A stretch of DNA of 64,000 nucleotides from Larkinella soli (lineage in GTDB: Bacteria > Bacteroidota > Bacteroidia > Cytophagales > Spirosomataceae), in the NCBI RefSeq assembly GCF_003703975.1, contig NZ_QTJY01000005.1, positions 1 to 64,000 on the forward strand, in the 5' to 3' direction. Shown piece by piece: positions 24,554 to 32,544 of this stretch. The stretch's first letter is position 1. Each line of letters opens with the position of its first letter. A model generated the notes under the pieces. The model did no database searches, had not been told where the DNA came from, and saw only the letters and a program-made list of their open reading frames with translations. Position numbers and translations under genes: made by a program.

Positions 24554-25630
24554 TCAGAGTTTCCCGAGGACGTCGATCAACCGGCCGACCTGCCCGGCAC
24601 TCGTGGCCGGGAAGTTGGCGATCCGGATCTGCGAATCCTTGAACTGCCCATAGCCGCTGCCAATCACCATGCCGCTTTCTTTCACCTTCGCAATAATTTC
24701 GGACGACGGTTTTTTGGTAGTGGCCACGACGACCGTCCGGGACCGATGCCGCTCCTCCTTCACGAAAGGTTCGAAAAGGGGGTGATTTTCAATGAATTTG
24801 TACAGTGATTTCGCTTTCTCCTCCGTCTCTTTCCGGATGGTTTCCACGCCGATGCGGTTGAAGTCTTCGGCGATTTTGCCCAGCAGGTAGATCAGCAGCA
24901 CGTTCGGCGTGGCCGGCGTTTCGTAGTTTTTGAAGTTCTTCCAGAGGAGGGGGAGGCTGTTGTGCGCCCCGATGGTCTGGTCACCGTGTCTGAGCAGCTC
25001 CGCTTTTTCGAGGCACTTTTCATTAGCGATCCAGACGCCCAGCCCCGCCGGCAGGCCGAACGCCTTCTGAACGGAAAAGAAAGCGGAATCGATCAGAGAG
25101 AAGTCAAGGTCGGGATATGGGGCCGACGAGACGATATCGACGGCCATCAGCTTCCGGCCATTGCTTCGCTTCAGTTTGTGAATGTCGACGGTCCGCATCT
25201 GCACCCCCGAGCTGGTTTCATTCTGCGTAACGGCGATCAGTTCGGCGTATTCCGGCACTTCGACCTCACCGTAATCGAACCCTTCGCCGAACGGTTTTTC
25301 CTGCTTGTGGGTGTACTTGTGGACGGCCGTGGCGTATTCGCAGAATTTTTTGGAAAACGACCCGTTGATGAGGTGAAAGCTTTCGTGCTCGACGCAATTG
25401 AGCAGCACCCGCTCCCAGACCTCGGAAGCCGAACCCGTAAAGAAAATACCGTGGGTCTCGGGGATGCTCATCAGAGCCCGCAGTTGCTCGGCGCAAAACT
25501 GGTAGATGCTCCGAAACTGGGCACTCCGGTGGGAAATCGACCCGATCTGTCGGTCCATGGCCTCCTGAAGGTGCGCGTAAACCGTCGGGTATAATTCGGC
25601 AGGACCGGCCGTAAAGTACACTTGCTTCAT
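24554..25630 (-). CDS. serC: Phosphoserine aminotransferase-like
   Basis: PLP-dependent class V aminotransferase of 358 aa that converts 3-phosphohydroxypyruvate and glutamate to phosphoserine. It begins VYFTAGPAELYP, the SerC-type N-terminus, carries the PLP lysine in FFSVQKAFGLPAG and has the conserved AVTQNETSSGV block. The gene lies 60 bp downstream of the serB-serA fusion on the same strand, so the two can encode the whole pathway from 3-phosphoglycerate to serine. The sequence is of the divergent SerC branch, so another aminotransferase role is possible but unlikely here. Confidence 0.88.
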   Translation of the reverse strand: MKQVYFTAGPAELYPTVYAHLQEAMDRQIGSISHRSAQFRSIYQFCAEQLRALMSIPETHGIFFTGSASEVWERVLLNCVEHESFHLINGSFSKKFCEYATAVHKYTHKQEKPFGEGFDYGEVEVPEYAELIAVTQNETSSGVQMRTVDIHKLKRSNGRKLMAVDIVSSAPYPDLDFSLIDSAFFSVQKAFGLPAGLGVWIANEKCLEKAELLRHGDQTIGAHNSLPLLWKNFKNYETPATPNVLLIYLLGKIAEDFNRIGVETIRKETEEKAKSLYKFIENHPLFEPFVKEERHRSRTVVVATTKKPSSEIIAKVKESGMVIGSGYGQFKDSQIRIANFPATSAGQVGRLIDVLGKL

Positions 25631-25690
25631 CGAATGGCTGAGATAGGGGTGCAGGAACGCCGGTTTCGGGCCGGCGTTCCGGTTCATGAC

Positions 25691-27595
25691 TCAATACAGC
25701 AATCTGAACTTGATCGTATTCTCGATATTTCGAAGTTCACCGACGACCTCATCGGAGTAGTTCTTGGCCACGTCGGTGATCACATAGCCGATCTCCTCGG
25801 TGGTTTTCAGATACTGCCCCTGAATGTTGATGTCGTAGCGCGCGAAAATGGCGTTGATCTTCGCCAGAATCCCCGGCATATTGGCGTGAATATGCAGCAG
25901 GCGGTGCGAATCCTTCAGGAGCGGCAGTTGCAGCTCGGGGAAGTTGACGCTGCCGTAGGTGCTGCCGTTGTTGATGTATTCGAGCAGTTTACCCGGCACA
26001 AAATTCCCGATGTTTTCCTGGGCTTCCTCGGTGCTGCCGCCGATGTGCGGGGTCAGGATGACGTTCGGCAGGCCGCGCAGTTCGCTGACGAACTCCTCGT
26101 TGTTGGTTTTCGGTTCGTACGGGAATACGTCCACGCCCGCACCGGCCACCTGCCCGCTCTTCAGGGCCTCGACCAGCGCCGGAACGTCCACGATATGGCC
26201 CCGTGACAGGTTCAGAAAGATCACGCCGTTTTTCATCAGCGAAAACTCCCGGGCGCCGATCAGGTTTTTGTTGCTGGCCCGACCGTCGGTATGAAGACTG
26301 ATGATGTCGGCCACGGCCAGCAGTTCGTCGAGCGTTTTGCATTTCCGGGCGTTGCCCAGCGCCAGCTTGTCCACGATGTCGTAGAAATACACCTCCATCC
26401 CGAGTGCTTCGGCAACCACCGACAACTGCGTCCCGATGTTGCCGTAGCCCACCAGGCCCAGTTTCTTCCCGCGCACCTCGAAGCTGTTCTTAGCGGATTT
26501 GTCCCAGACGCCCTCGTGCATCTTGTTGCTTTTCGGTACGATGTTCCGGATCAGCATGATGATTTCCCCAATCGCCAGTTCGACCACCGAGCGGGTGTTG
26601 CTGTAGGGGGCGTTGAAGACCGCAATGCCTTTCTTCGTACAGGTTTTAAGATCGATCTGGTTCGTGCCGATGCAGAACGCACCGATGCACATCAGTTTGT
26701 TGGCGGCCTCCAGCACGCGGCTCGTTACCTGGGTTTTGGAACGGATCCCGAGGATCGAGACGTCGCGAATCTTTTCGATCAGTTCGTCTTCGTCCAGGGC
26801 GCCTTTCAGGATTTCCACGCGGAACCCTTCGCTCTCGAATAGCTGAACGGCCACCGGGTGGACATTTTCGAGCAGCAGAACCTTGATCCGGCTTTTCGGA
26901 TACGACTGACTGCGACTCAGCTTGTTATGATACAGAAACTCGTCCAGCGAGGGCGCGATATGGTCGGCTTTTTCAATGACTTTCGGTCGCATAACGTTCT
27001 CCGTAAAGGCGTAGAAGCGGTTCGCCAGACCCGATTCCTTGATCTCGTAGTCGGTATAACCGTCGCCTATCACGTAAATGTCTCCGTCGAGATTCAGGTT
27101 CCGGATCAGCTCGACCTTGCCGCGGTCGGAGGCCAGCGGGTTATCGCAGTCGCAGCCGACGATGTTGCCTTCCCCGTCGTAGACGAACGTGTTGGCAAAG
27201 ACGTGGTCTTCCTTAATGCCGAGGAGCGTGACGATCGGCACGATAAACTCCTTGAAGCCGCTCGAAACGATGTAGATCTGGTCGGCGTGTTCGGTCAGAA
27301 ACTGCCGGTTCCGCTGAAAGGAGTCGGAGATTTTGGTGCCCAGCGTTTCGATCAGGGCGGGCAGGTGGGACCGGTGGGCATTGAGCAGCTTCAGCCGGAG
27401 TTCGATCGATTTCGACAACGAAATCTCGCCCGACATCCCCCGGTCGGTAATGATCCTGATCTCCTCGAGAATCTGCTCCCGGTCGCGGTTGCCGGCCAGA
27501 GAGATTTCCCCCAGAACGTCCAGCGCTTCGACCTTCGTGAAGGTGCTGTCGAAGTCGATGACGAAATACGTTTGTTCGAGCGTTTTGGTTACCAT
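25691..27595 (-). CDS. Fusion of phosphoserine phosphatase and D-3-phosphoglycerate dehydrogenase
   Basis: 634-aa bifunctional protein. Residues 1 to about 220 form a HAD phosphatase of SerB type: D14-F-D16-ST, the SSG motif (IVSSGFKEF), the lysine of GKVELI and GDGYTDYE. Residues from about 235 are a SerA dehydrogenase: the NAD-binding GLVGYGNIGTQL, the arginine in LSRGHIVD and the catalytic His517 in LTPHIGGS. An ACT domain (about 555-634) follows for serine feedback. Together with serC this covers all three steps of the phosphorylated serine pathway. Its ATG lies 5 bp after hepT. Confidence 0.92.
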   Translation of the reverse strand: MVTKTLEQTYFVIDFDSTFTKVEALDVLGEISLAGNRDREQILEEIRIITDRGMSGEISLSKSIELRLKLLNAHRSHLPALIETLGTKISDSFQRNRQFLTEHADQIYIVSSGFKEFIVPIVTLLGIKEDHVFANTFVYDGEGNIVGCDCDNPLASDRGKVELIRNLNLDGDIYVIGDGYTDYEIKESGLANRFYAFTENVMRPKVIEKADHIAPSLDEFLYHNKLSRSQSYPKSRIKVLLLENVHPVAVQLFESEGFRVEILKGALDEDELIEKIRDVSILGIRSKTQVTSRVLEAANKLMCIGAFCIGTNQIDLKTCTKKGIAVFNAPYSNTRSVVELAIGEIIMLIRNIVPKSNKMHEGVWDKSAKNSFEVRGKKLGLVGYGNIGTQLSVVAEALGMEVYFYDIVDKLALGNARKCKTLDELLAVADIISLHTDGRASNKNLIGAREFSLMKNGVIFLNLSRGHIVDVPALVEALKSGQVAGAGVDVFPYEPKTNNEEFVSELRGLPNVILTPHIGGSTEEAQENIGNFVPGKLLEYINNGSTYGSVNFPELQLPLLKDSHRLLHIHANMPGILAKINAIFARYDINIQGQYLKTTEEIGYVITDVAKNYSDEVVGELRNIENTIKFRLLY

Positions 27596-27600
27596 ATGGC

Positions 27601-27954
27601 TTACTGCCGGCTATTTTCGGCTTTTATAATCTCTTCCAGCGCCTGCCGAAGCGGTGGAAAATGAACACTTATGATTTTCCAGACTATTTCGTAGTCAATC
27701 CCAAAGTAATCATGAACCAGAACATGGCGCGACCGGATAATACGCATCCACTCGATCTGAGGGTGCTGCTCCCGAAAAGGTTTTGCAACCCGGTTGGCAG
27801 CTTCACCTAAAACCTGAACGTTTCTGACGACCGCATCGCGGACCATAGGCGCACTCATAAAGGTGTCGAAATCCAGCCCTTCCGTATAATTGCGAACCGC
27901 TTCGATAGCTTCCACCATATCGGCCAGCAAAACCAAATTCGAGCGTTCAGACAT
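27601..27954 (-). CDS. hepT: HepT-like toxin (DUF86, HEPN RNase)
   Basis: 117-aa HEPN-domain protein, toxin of the MntA/HepT system. In characterised pairs it acts as an RNase until its tyrosine is AMPylated by MntA. The HEPN signature R-x4-H-x-Y is intact in RHVLVHDY near residue 83, and the family block VLGEAANRV is present. The start (MSERSNL) overlaps the end of the antitoxin gene by 8 nt, indicating co-translation. It is followed after 5 bp by the serB-serA fusion, so the toxin-antitoxin operon may extend into serine biosynthesis. Confidence 0.9.
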   Translation of the reverse strand: MSERSNLVLLADMVEAIEAVRNYTEGLDFDTFMSAPMVRDAVVRNVQVLGEAANRVAKPFREQHPQIEWMRIIRSRHVLVHDYFGIDYEIVWKIISVHFPPLRQALEEIIKAENSRQ

Positions 27955-28234
27955 ATTGCAATTGCCTGCTGACAAAGCTCATTAAACTGGGTTTGATTGC
28001 TTTTCGGGTGATTAGATCGACGCGTTTATGCAATAATTCCTCCAGTTCAATGGCCAGATCGACCACTTCGAAGCCAACCGGCTGACTAAATTCAACCATA
28101 ATATCCACATCGCTTTCTTCCGTAGCCGTCCCGTCGGCATAGGAGCCGAACAAGGCCATGGTTTTGAGCGGATAACGCTGAAATAAAGCCTCCTTGTTGG
28201 CTTTCAGAATTTCCTTGATCGCTTCAGCATTCAT
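27947..28234 (-). CDS. mntA: MntA-like nucleotidyltransferase antitoxin
   Basis: 95-aa minimal nucleotidyltransferase. It contains the full catalytic signature G-S-x10-D-x-D in GSYADGTATEESDVDI near residue 31, as required for AMPylation of the partner HepT. It is the upstream gene of the pair, as in known MntA/HepT modules. Codon use and GC look slightly lower than in neighbouring genes, which is compatible with horizontal mobility of the module, but I did not compute this. Confidence 0.92.
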   Translation of the reverse strand: MNAEAIKEILKANKEALFQRYPLKTMALFGSYADGTATEESDVDIMVEFSQPVGFEVVDLAIELEELLHKRVDLITRKAIKPSLMSFVSRQLQYV

Positions 28235-28263
28235 AAGATTGCCGGAAATATAGCCGTTTCACT

Positions 28264-29250
28264 TTAACCAATACCTTTCAAAAAGCGCAACGCCCGCTGT
28301 TCGGACCAGTAAACCGGATTCCGCCGGTCGGCCGGAGCGAAACCGCAGTGGCCGCCCTCGGCCGGAAATTCCATCCAGACGCAGGGTAACTGCCGGGCCA
28401 GGTCTTCCGGGAAACATTCCCGCGACAGAAAAGGATCGTTTTTAGCGTTGACGATGAGTGTCGGAATGGTAATCCGGTCCAGATACTGCAATGAACTGCT
28501 CTGCCGGTAATAATCTTCCGCGTCGCGGAACCCGTGCAGCCGGGCCGTAAAATAATTGTCGAACTCCCGCAGCGTCCGGACGCTGCGGAGTCCCTCGGTC
28601 CGAATGGCGTTCGGCATCAGGGCGGCTTTCTCCAGCACCTTCCGCTTCAGCGTCCGGTTGAACCGGATGTTATAGATCCGGCTGTCCCAGGCTTCCAGCC
28701 GGCGGGATGCGCTCGTCAGATGCAGCGGAACCGAAAAAACCACCGCCTTTTTCAGCGACGGATGAACGGCTTTTCCCTGCTCGCCGAGATATTTTAAAGT
28801 GACGTTGCCCCCGGCGCTGAAGCCCATCAGATAAATTTCCCGATAGCCGCGTTGCAGGGCGTGTTGTATAACAAAATCTAAATCACCGGTTTCGCCGAGG
28901 TGATAAAACCGTACCTGGCGGTTCATCTCCCCGCTGCAGCTCCGGTAATGCCAGGCCAGGCAATCGTAGCCCCGGGCCGTCAGGTGCCTGACCATACCGG
29001 CCAGATACTGCCGCCGGCTGTCGCCCTCCAGCCCGTGCGACAGAAGCACCAGCGGGGCTGCGGACGGCGGCCGGGAGCCGACTGCGGAAACACTCCAGTC
29101 CAGATCCAGAAAATCGTCGTCCGGCGTTTCGATCCGCTCGCGGGTATAGGCCACCTCCACCTTCCGGAACAGCGAAGGGACAATGGTCTGGAGGTGGCCG
29201 TTCCACAAATGAGCGGGCGGGCGATAATCCGATGGAGCAATCAGCGGCAT
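28264..29250 (-). CDS. YheT-family alpha/beta hydrolase
   Basis: 328-aa cytoplasmic hydrolase of the YheT/embryogenesis-associated group. It starts with the family pattern RPPAHLWNGHLQTIVPSL. The nucleophile elbow GFSAGGN gives the catalytic serine, the aspartate is in AKNDPFLS and the histidine in GGHCGF. Members act on esters or thioesters, but the physiological substrate is unknown. It is transcribed from a good -7 box shortly upstream of its ATG and is divergent from the DUF2911 gene. Confidence 0.9.
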   Translation of the reverse strand: MPLIAPSDYRPPAHLWNGHLQTIVPSLFRKVEVAYTRERIETPDDDFLDLDWSVSAVGSRPPSAAPLVLLSHGLEGDSRRQYLAGMVRHLTARGYDCLAWHYRSCSGEMNRQVRFYHLGETGDLDFVIQHALQRGYREIYLMGFSAGGNVTLKYLGEQGKAVHPSLKKAVVFSVPLHLTSASRRLEAWDSRIYNIRFNRTLKRKVLEKAALMPNAIRTEGLRSVRTLREFDNYFTARLHGFRDAEDYYRQSSSLQYLDRITIPTLIVNAKNDPFLSRECFPEDLARQLPCVWMEFPAEGGHCGFAPADRRNPVYWSEQRALRFLKGIG

Positions 29251-29270
29251 ACGTTCTCCTGCGTGAACTA

Positions 29271-29278
29271 CAAAAATA
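29271..29278 (-). promoter_or_regulatory. TAnnTTTG -7 box for the YheT-family gene
   Basis: TATTTTTG on the minus strand, a perfect match 20 nt upstream of the start codon. Confidence 0.5.
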
Positions 29279-29502
29279 ACGGGTTAGGCGGGGATTGGGA
29301 AAAGGAAGACGGAAAAAGGGCGGCAAACCGCCCTTCGCGGCTCATTTTCTCAATTAGATTCCTTTTTATCCTATAATATTTCAATAAATTCGACGGACCA
29401 TTTAACTAAGATTCTCGACCGATTAAACTTTCGGTGTACATAAATCATCCAAGAATCGTTTTATTTGCACTGTTTGTATTCACTAAAAACCTTTTGAAAT
29501 TT

Positions 29503-30039
29503 ATGAAAAGAGGATTGTTGCTGATGACGATGCTGATTGTTTCAGCTCTGTTCTCCCAGGTGCTGGCTCAGGGCAATAGCGCCCCGATGAGTCCCCGGGT
29601 AACGGCCGAAAGCCCGAGCAAAACCGTAAAGATTGCTTATGGGCAGCCTTCAAAACGGGGCCGCGTCATCTTCGGCCCGAGCGGATTGGAAAAATTCGGC
29701 AAAGTATGGCGCACCGGCGCTAATGAAGCCACCGAGATTTCCTTCGCCAAAGATGTGATGTTTGGTGACAAAATGGTAAAAGCCGGTACGTATACGCTGT
29801 TCACCATCCCCGACGAAAAAGAGTGGACCGTGATCCTGAACAGCAAACTCGGCCAGTGGGGTGCCTACGACTACGAAAAGGTAAAAGGTCAGGATGTCGC
29901 CCAGATCAAGGTGCCGGCCAAAAGCAACAAGGCGCCGGTTGAAAAGCTGACCATCACACCGACCGACTCCGACGTCACCATCGCCTGGGATCAGGCGATG
30001 ATCTCGATTCCGGTGAAAGCCGCCGGCGGTACGAACTGA
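29503..30039 (+). CDS. DUF2911 family secreted protein
   Basis: The 178-aa product has a cleavable signal peptide (LLLMTMLIVSALFSQVLAQ). It has the DUF2911 pattern: SPRVTAESPSKTVKIAYGQPSKRGR near the start (family core), VWRTGANEATEI, GTYTLFTIPDEKEWTVILN and WGAYDY. It forms a beta-sandwich expected in the periplasm. The biochemical role of the family is not known. A reading from 29434 has no signal peptide at its N-terminus, so the internal ATG is preferred. A terminator follows. Confidence 0.9.
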   Translation: MKRGLLLMTMLIVSALFSQVLAQGNSAPMSPRVTAESPSKTVKIAYGQPSKRGRVIFGPSGLEKFGKVWRTGANEATEISFAKDVMFGDKMVKAGTYTLFTIPDEKEWTVILNSKLGQWGAYDYEKVKGQDVAQIKVPAKSNKAPVEKLTITPTDSDVTIAWDQAMISIPVKAAGGTN

Positions 30040-30062
30040 TCGTCCTTTCTTTCCCTGAATAC

Positions 30063-30089
30063 AAAACCCGGTCCGACGACCGGGTTTTT
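30063..30089 (+). terminator. Intrinsic terminator of the DUF2911 gene
   Basis: Stem AAAACCCGGTC with GACCGGGTTTTT around a 4-nt loop, followed by more T. Confidence 0.85.
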
Positions 30090-30214
30090 CTTTTCCTTCC
30101 CCCTTCCCTCTCAGAAATTTTAATAAACATTTCGCCGGACATTCCGCTTAATACCGCACACAATCCGCATCAGATTGTGGATTTCATCGATTGTTCAACT
30201 AAAAAGGTACCATC

Positions 30215-30349
30215 ATGGCTAACACGAAAGGAAAAGGCAATTTCGCCGACGATCCGGAACGGGCAAGAGAGGCTGGGAGAAAAGGTGGCCAGAACAAGGG
30301 CAAAAACAGCAATTCCGAGAACACGAGCCGTAAAAGCTCCAGCAAATGA
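30215..30349 (+). CDS. Small KGG-motif (stress-induced, Con-10/GsiB-like) protein
   Basis: 44-aa hydrophilic protein with the KGG pattern: GNFADDPERAREAGRKGGQ followed by a Lys/Ser/Asn-rich tail. Such proteins are intrinsically disordered and are linked to desiccation, heat or stationary-phase stress in other bacteria. The reading frame is short but has an ATG, an AAAAAGG ribosome-binding site 9 nt upstream and its own strong terminator, which supports it as a real gene. It contains a single KGG repeat unit, whereas GsiB-type proteins carry several. Confidence 0.85.
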   Translation: MANTKGKGNFADDPERAREAGRKGGQNKGKNSNSENTSRKSSSK

Positions 30350-30365
30350 TTAATTACACAACAAA

Positions 30366-30417
30366 AGGACCGGAAACCGGCCCCTGGAAAAGGGCAGGCT
30401 TCCGGTCCTCTGTTTTT
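30366..30417 (+). terminator. Intrinsic terminator of the KGG gene
   Basis: Outer stem AGGACCGGAA with TTCCGGTCCT, an inner GCCCCT/AGGGC hairpin, then CTGTTTTT. Confidence 0.8.
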
Positions 30418-30445
30418 CTACCGGTGTTTATTCGCCGGTAATCGA

Positions 30446-32503
30446 TCAGGGCTCGTCGGCATTTTTGGCGGCCGCACCGCCTTTGGCCGGAGCCGCCAGC
30501 GAATTGATCCAGGCCGCGATCTTCAGGGCATCGGCTTTCGGCACCTGCGGCATGGGCGGCATCTCGGTAGCATAATCGGGCCAGTTCTGCGGCTTCGGAT
30601 TATAGATCAGCTCCACGATCTTCTCGTTGGAATACCCGCGCTTGGCGACGTCGGCGAACGCCGGTCCTACCTGCCGGCGTTCGGCGTTATGGCAGGCCGA
30701 GCAGGTGTGCCGGTTCAGCAGCGGCTTGATCTCCTCCAGCGTCGGGGCTTTGGCAATGGCCGTAGCCGTTTTCGCCGTCGGAGCGCCTGGGGTGGCCGCC
30801 GTCTTGACGCCGGCTTTTGCACCCGCTTTGGCGGGAGCGCCCTTTTTGGCCGGAGCCGCCGGAGCGGAAGAAGCCGCCGGGGTGGACGACGCTGCGGCCG
30901 AGTTGCGGGTGCTCACCTCCGACAGCGCCAGTTTCTGGCCGTCCGGAATGTTGTTCAGCGTATAATAAGCAGTCGGGTGAACCAGCGAGTACGACCCTTC
31001 GACCGACCGAACGCCGTCGAGCGTCAGGTTATGAATATAGTACTGGCGCAGGTTGTCCACGATCACGCGGACCTTCAGGCCGTCCGGCGATACTTTGACG
31101 CCCTTCACTTCGCATTTTTCCTTGTTCACCGTCGGGCTACCGTAAACCGGATGGTATTTATAAACGAAGCTTTCGGCCGCATATGATGCCAGGTCTTCAG
31201 CGGATTTGCGGTCGACGGGCATCGTGAATTCTACCTCGAACCCGTCCGGCATGGCCCGAACGGACCGCATCTCGAACGGCATCTGGTTGTTCCAGACCAG
31301 GCGCTGAAGCCCTTCGTCGGCATCGCCCGCCGAACCCCAACCGCGGTTGGTTTCACCGACGAAAAGCGAACCGTCCCGGCCCCAGGCCATCCGCAGGACG
31401 CCCGAGCGGAAACCGCTGCGGAAGTCAAAGGAAGCGCCCTGAAACTCACCGTTCACCTTTTCCAGGAATACCCGGGTAATCTTGCTCTGGCCCTGATCAC
31501 CGACCAGCAGCTGGCCCGCAAACGGACCGAAGGCGCCCTGCGGAATCTGCACGATCTCGGAATTGGAGATACCCTGAATGCCGTGCGGAAGCCAGACGGC
31601 CGGCAGCTGCACTTCCGGAAACTCCTTTTTCATTTCGAAAAGCGTCTGAAATTTCTCATCAACGACGTTTTCTGGCTTGATGGCCCGGCCGCGCTCGTCA
31701 CGGTTGTCGCGCGGGTCGATTTTGGCATACAGCTGCTCGGTGGTCAGTTTAACCGGAGAGTTCGGAGCGCCCGACCAGCGCAGACCGGCCGGGTGGCCCA
31801 TGAACGCGCCTTTTTTGACGTGCCAGACCCCTCCCGACCCCATCCAGTCGCCCTGATTGTCGGTGTAGAACAGTTCACCGTCGATCATGCCGAGGCCGCA
31901 CGGAGATCGGACCCCGGTGGCCCAGGGTTCAAGCTGGCCGGCGGGCGTAATCTTGAAGATCCACCCCCGCCAGGGGACGCGGCTTTCGCCCCGCCACCAC
32001 TGCTCGTCGCCGAAGGCCACGTTACCCGACACGAAAAAGGAGCCGTCGGGGGCGATTTTCGGCCCGAAGCTGTATTCGTGGTAATGGCCCGACACCGGCC
32101 AGGCATAAACCGTCTCCAGAATTTCAGCCTTGCCGTCCTTGTTGGCGTCGACCAGTTTGGTCAGCTCCCCGCGCTGGGCGCAGTAGAGGGCCCCGTCCTT
32201 GTAGGCCAGACCCAGAATCTCGTGCAGGCCCGAAGCGAATTTGCGGAAGAAAGGCCGGCGGCTGGTCGGGTTCTCGACGATGAACACATCGCCCCGGCGG
32301 GTCGCCACGCCCAGGTCGCCGTTGGGCAGCAGGGTCATGCCGCCCACTTCGAGCAGCGTGCCTTCCGGAGCGACCACCCGCATGATTTTGTAGAAATCTT
32401 CCTCCTTGGGCGATTCCTGCGCCCAGCCCACCGAAGCGATCCCGGCCGACAGCAGCAGGCTGAGGGCGGTCCGGCGGAAATGAGTAATACCATTGAAAGA
32501 CAT
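30446..32503 (-). CDS. Periplasmic sorbosone-dehydrogenase-like propeller with C-terminal cytochrome c domain
   Basis: The 685-aa product has a signal peptide ending GWAQ. Residues about 45-440 form a glucose/sorbosone dehydrogenase-like beta-propeller (GGMTLLPNGDLGVATRRGDVF in part, HGIQGISNSE). An Ala/Pro/Lys-rich linker at about 550-590 leads to a c-type cytochrome with heme motif C601-S-A-C-H605 and axial-Met candidates in EMPPMPQ. It is expected to oxidise a sugar or alcohol and pass electrons to a quinone or cytochrome. It is co-directional and 41 bp downstream of a DUF1080 gene. Confidence 0.85.
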   Translation of the reverse strand: MSFNGITHFRRTALSLLLSAGIASVGWAQESPKEEDFYKIMRVVAPEGTLLEVGGMTLLPNGDLGVATRRGDVFIVENPTSRRPFFRKFASGLHEILGLAYKDGALYCAQRGELTKLVDANKDGKAEILETVYAWPVSGHYHEYSFGPKIAPDGSFFVSGNVAFGDEQWWRGESRVPWRGWIFKITPAGQLEPWATGVRSPCGLGMIDGELFYTDNQGDWMGSGGVWHVKKGAFMGHPAGLRWSGAPNSPVKLTTEQLYAKIDPRDNRDERGRAIKPENVVDEKFQTLFEMKKEFPEVQLPAVWLPHGIQGISNSEIVQIPQGAFGPFAGQLLVGDQGQSKITRVFLEKVNGEFQGASFDFRSGFRSGVLRMAWGRDGSLFVGETNRGWGSAGDADEGLQRLVWNNQMPFEMRSVRAMPDGFEVEFTMPVDRKSAEDLASYAAESFVYKYHPVYGSPTVNKEKCEVKGVKVSPDGLKVRVIVDNLRQYYIHNLTLDGVRSVEGSYSLVHPTAYYTLNNIPDGQKLALSEVSTRNSAAASSTPAASSAPAAPAKKGAPAKAGAKAGVKTAATPGAPTAKTATAIAKAPTLEEIKPLLNRHTCSACHNAERRQVGPAFADVAKRGYSNEKIVELIYNPKPQNWPDYATEMPPMPQVPKADALKIAAWINSLAAPAKGGAAAKNADEP

Positions 32504-32544
32504 AGGAAACGATATTTTAGCGCACCGGCCCCGGTGCGGAATGA

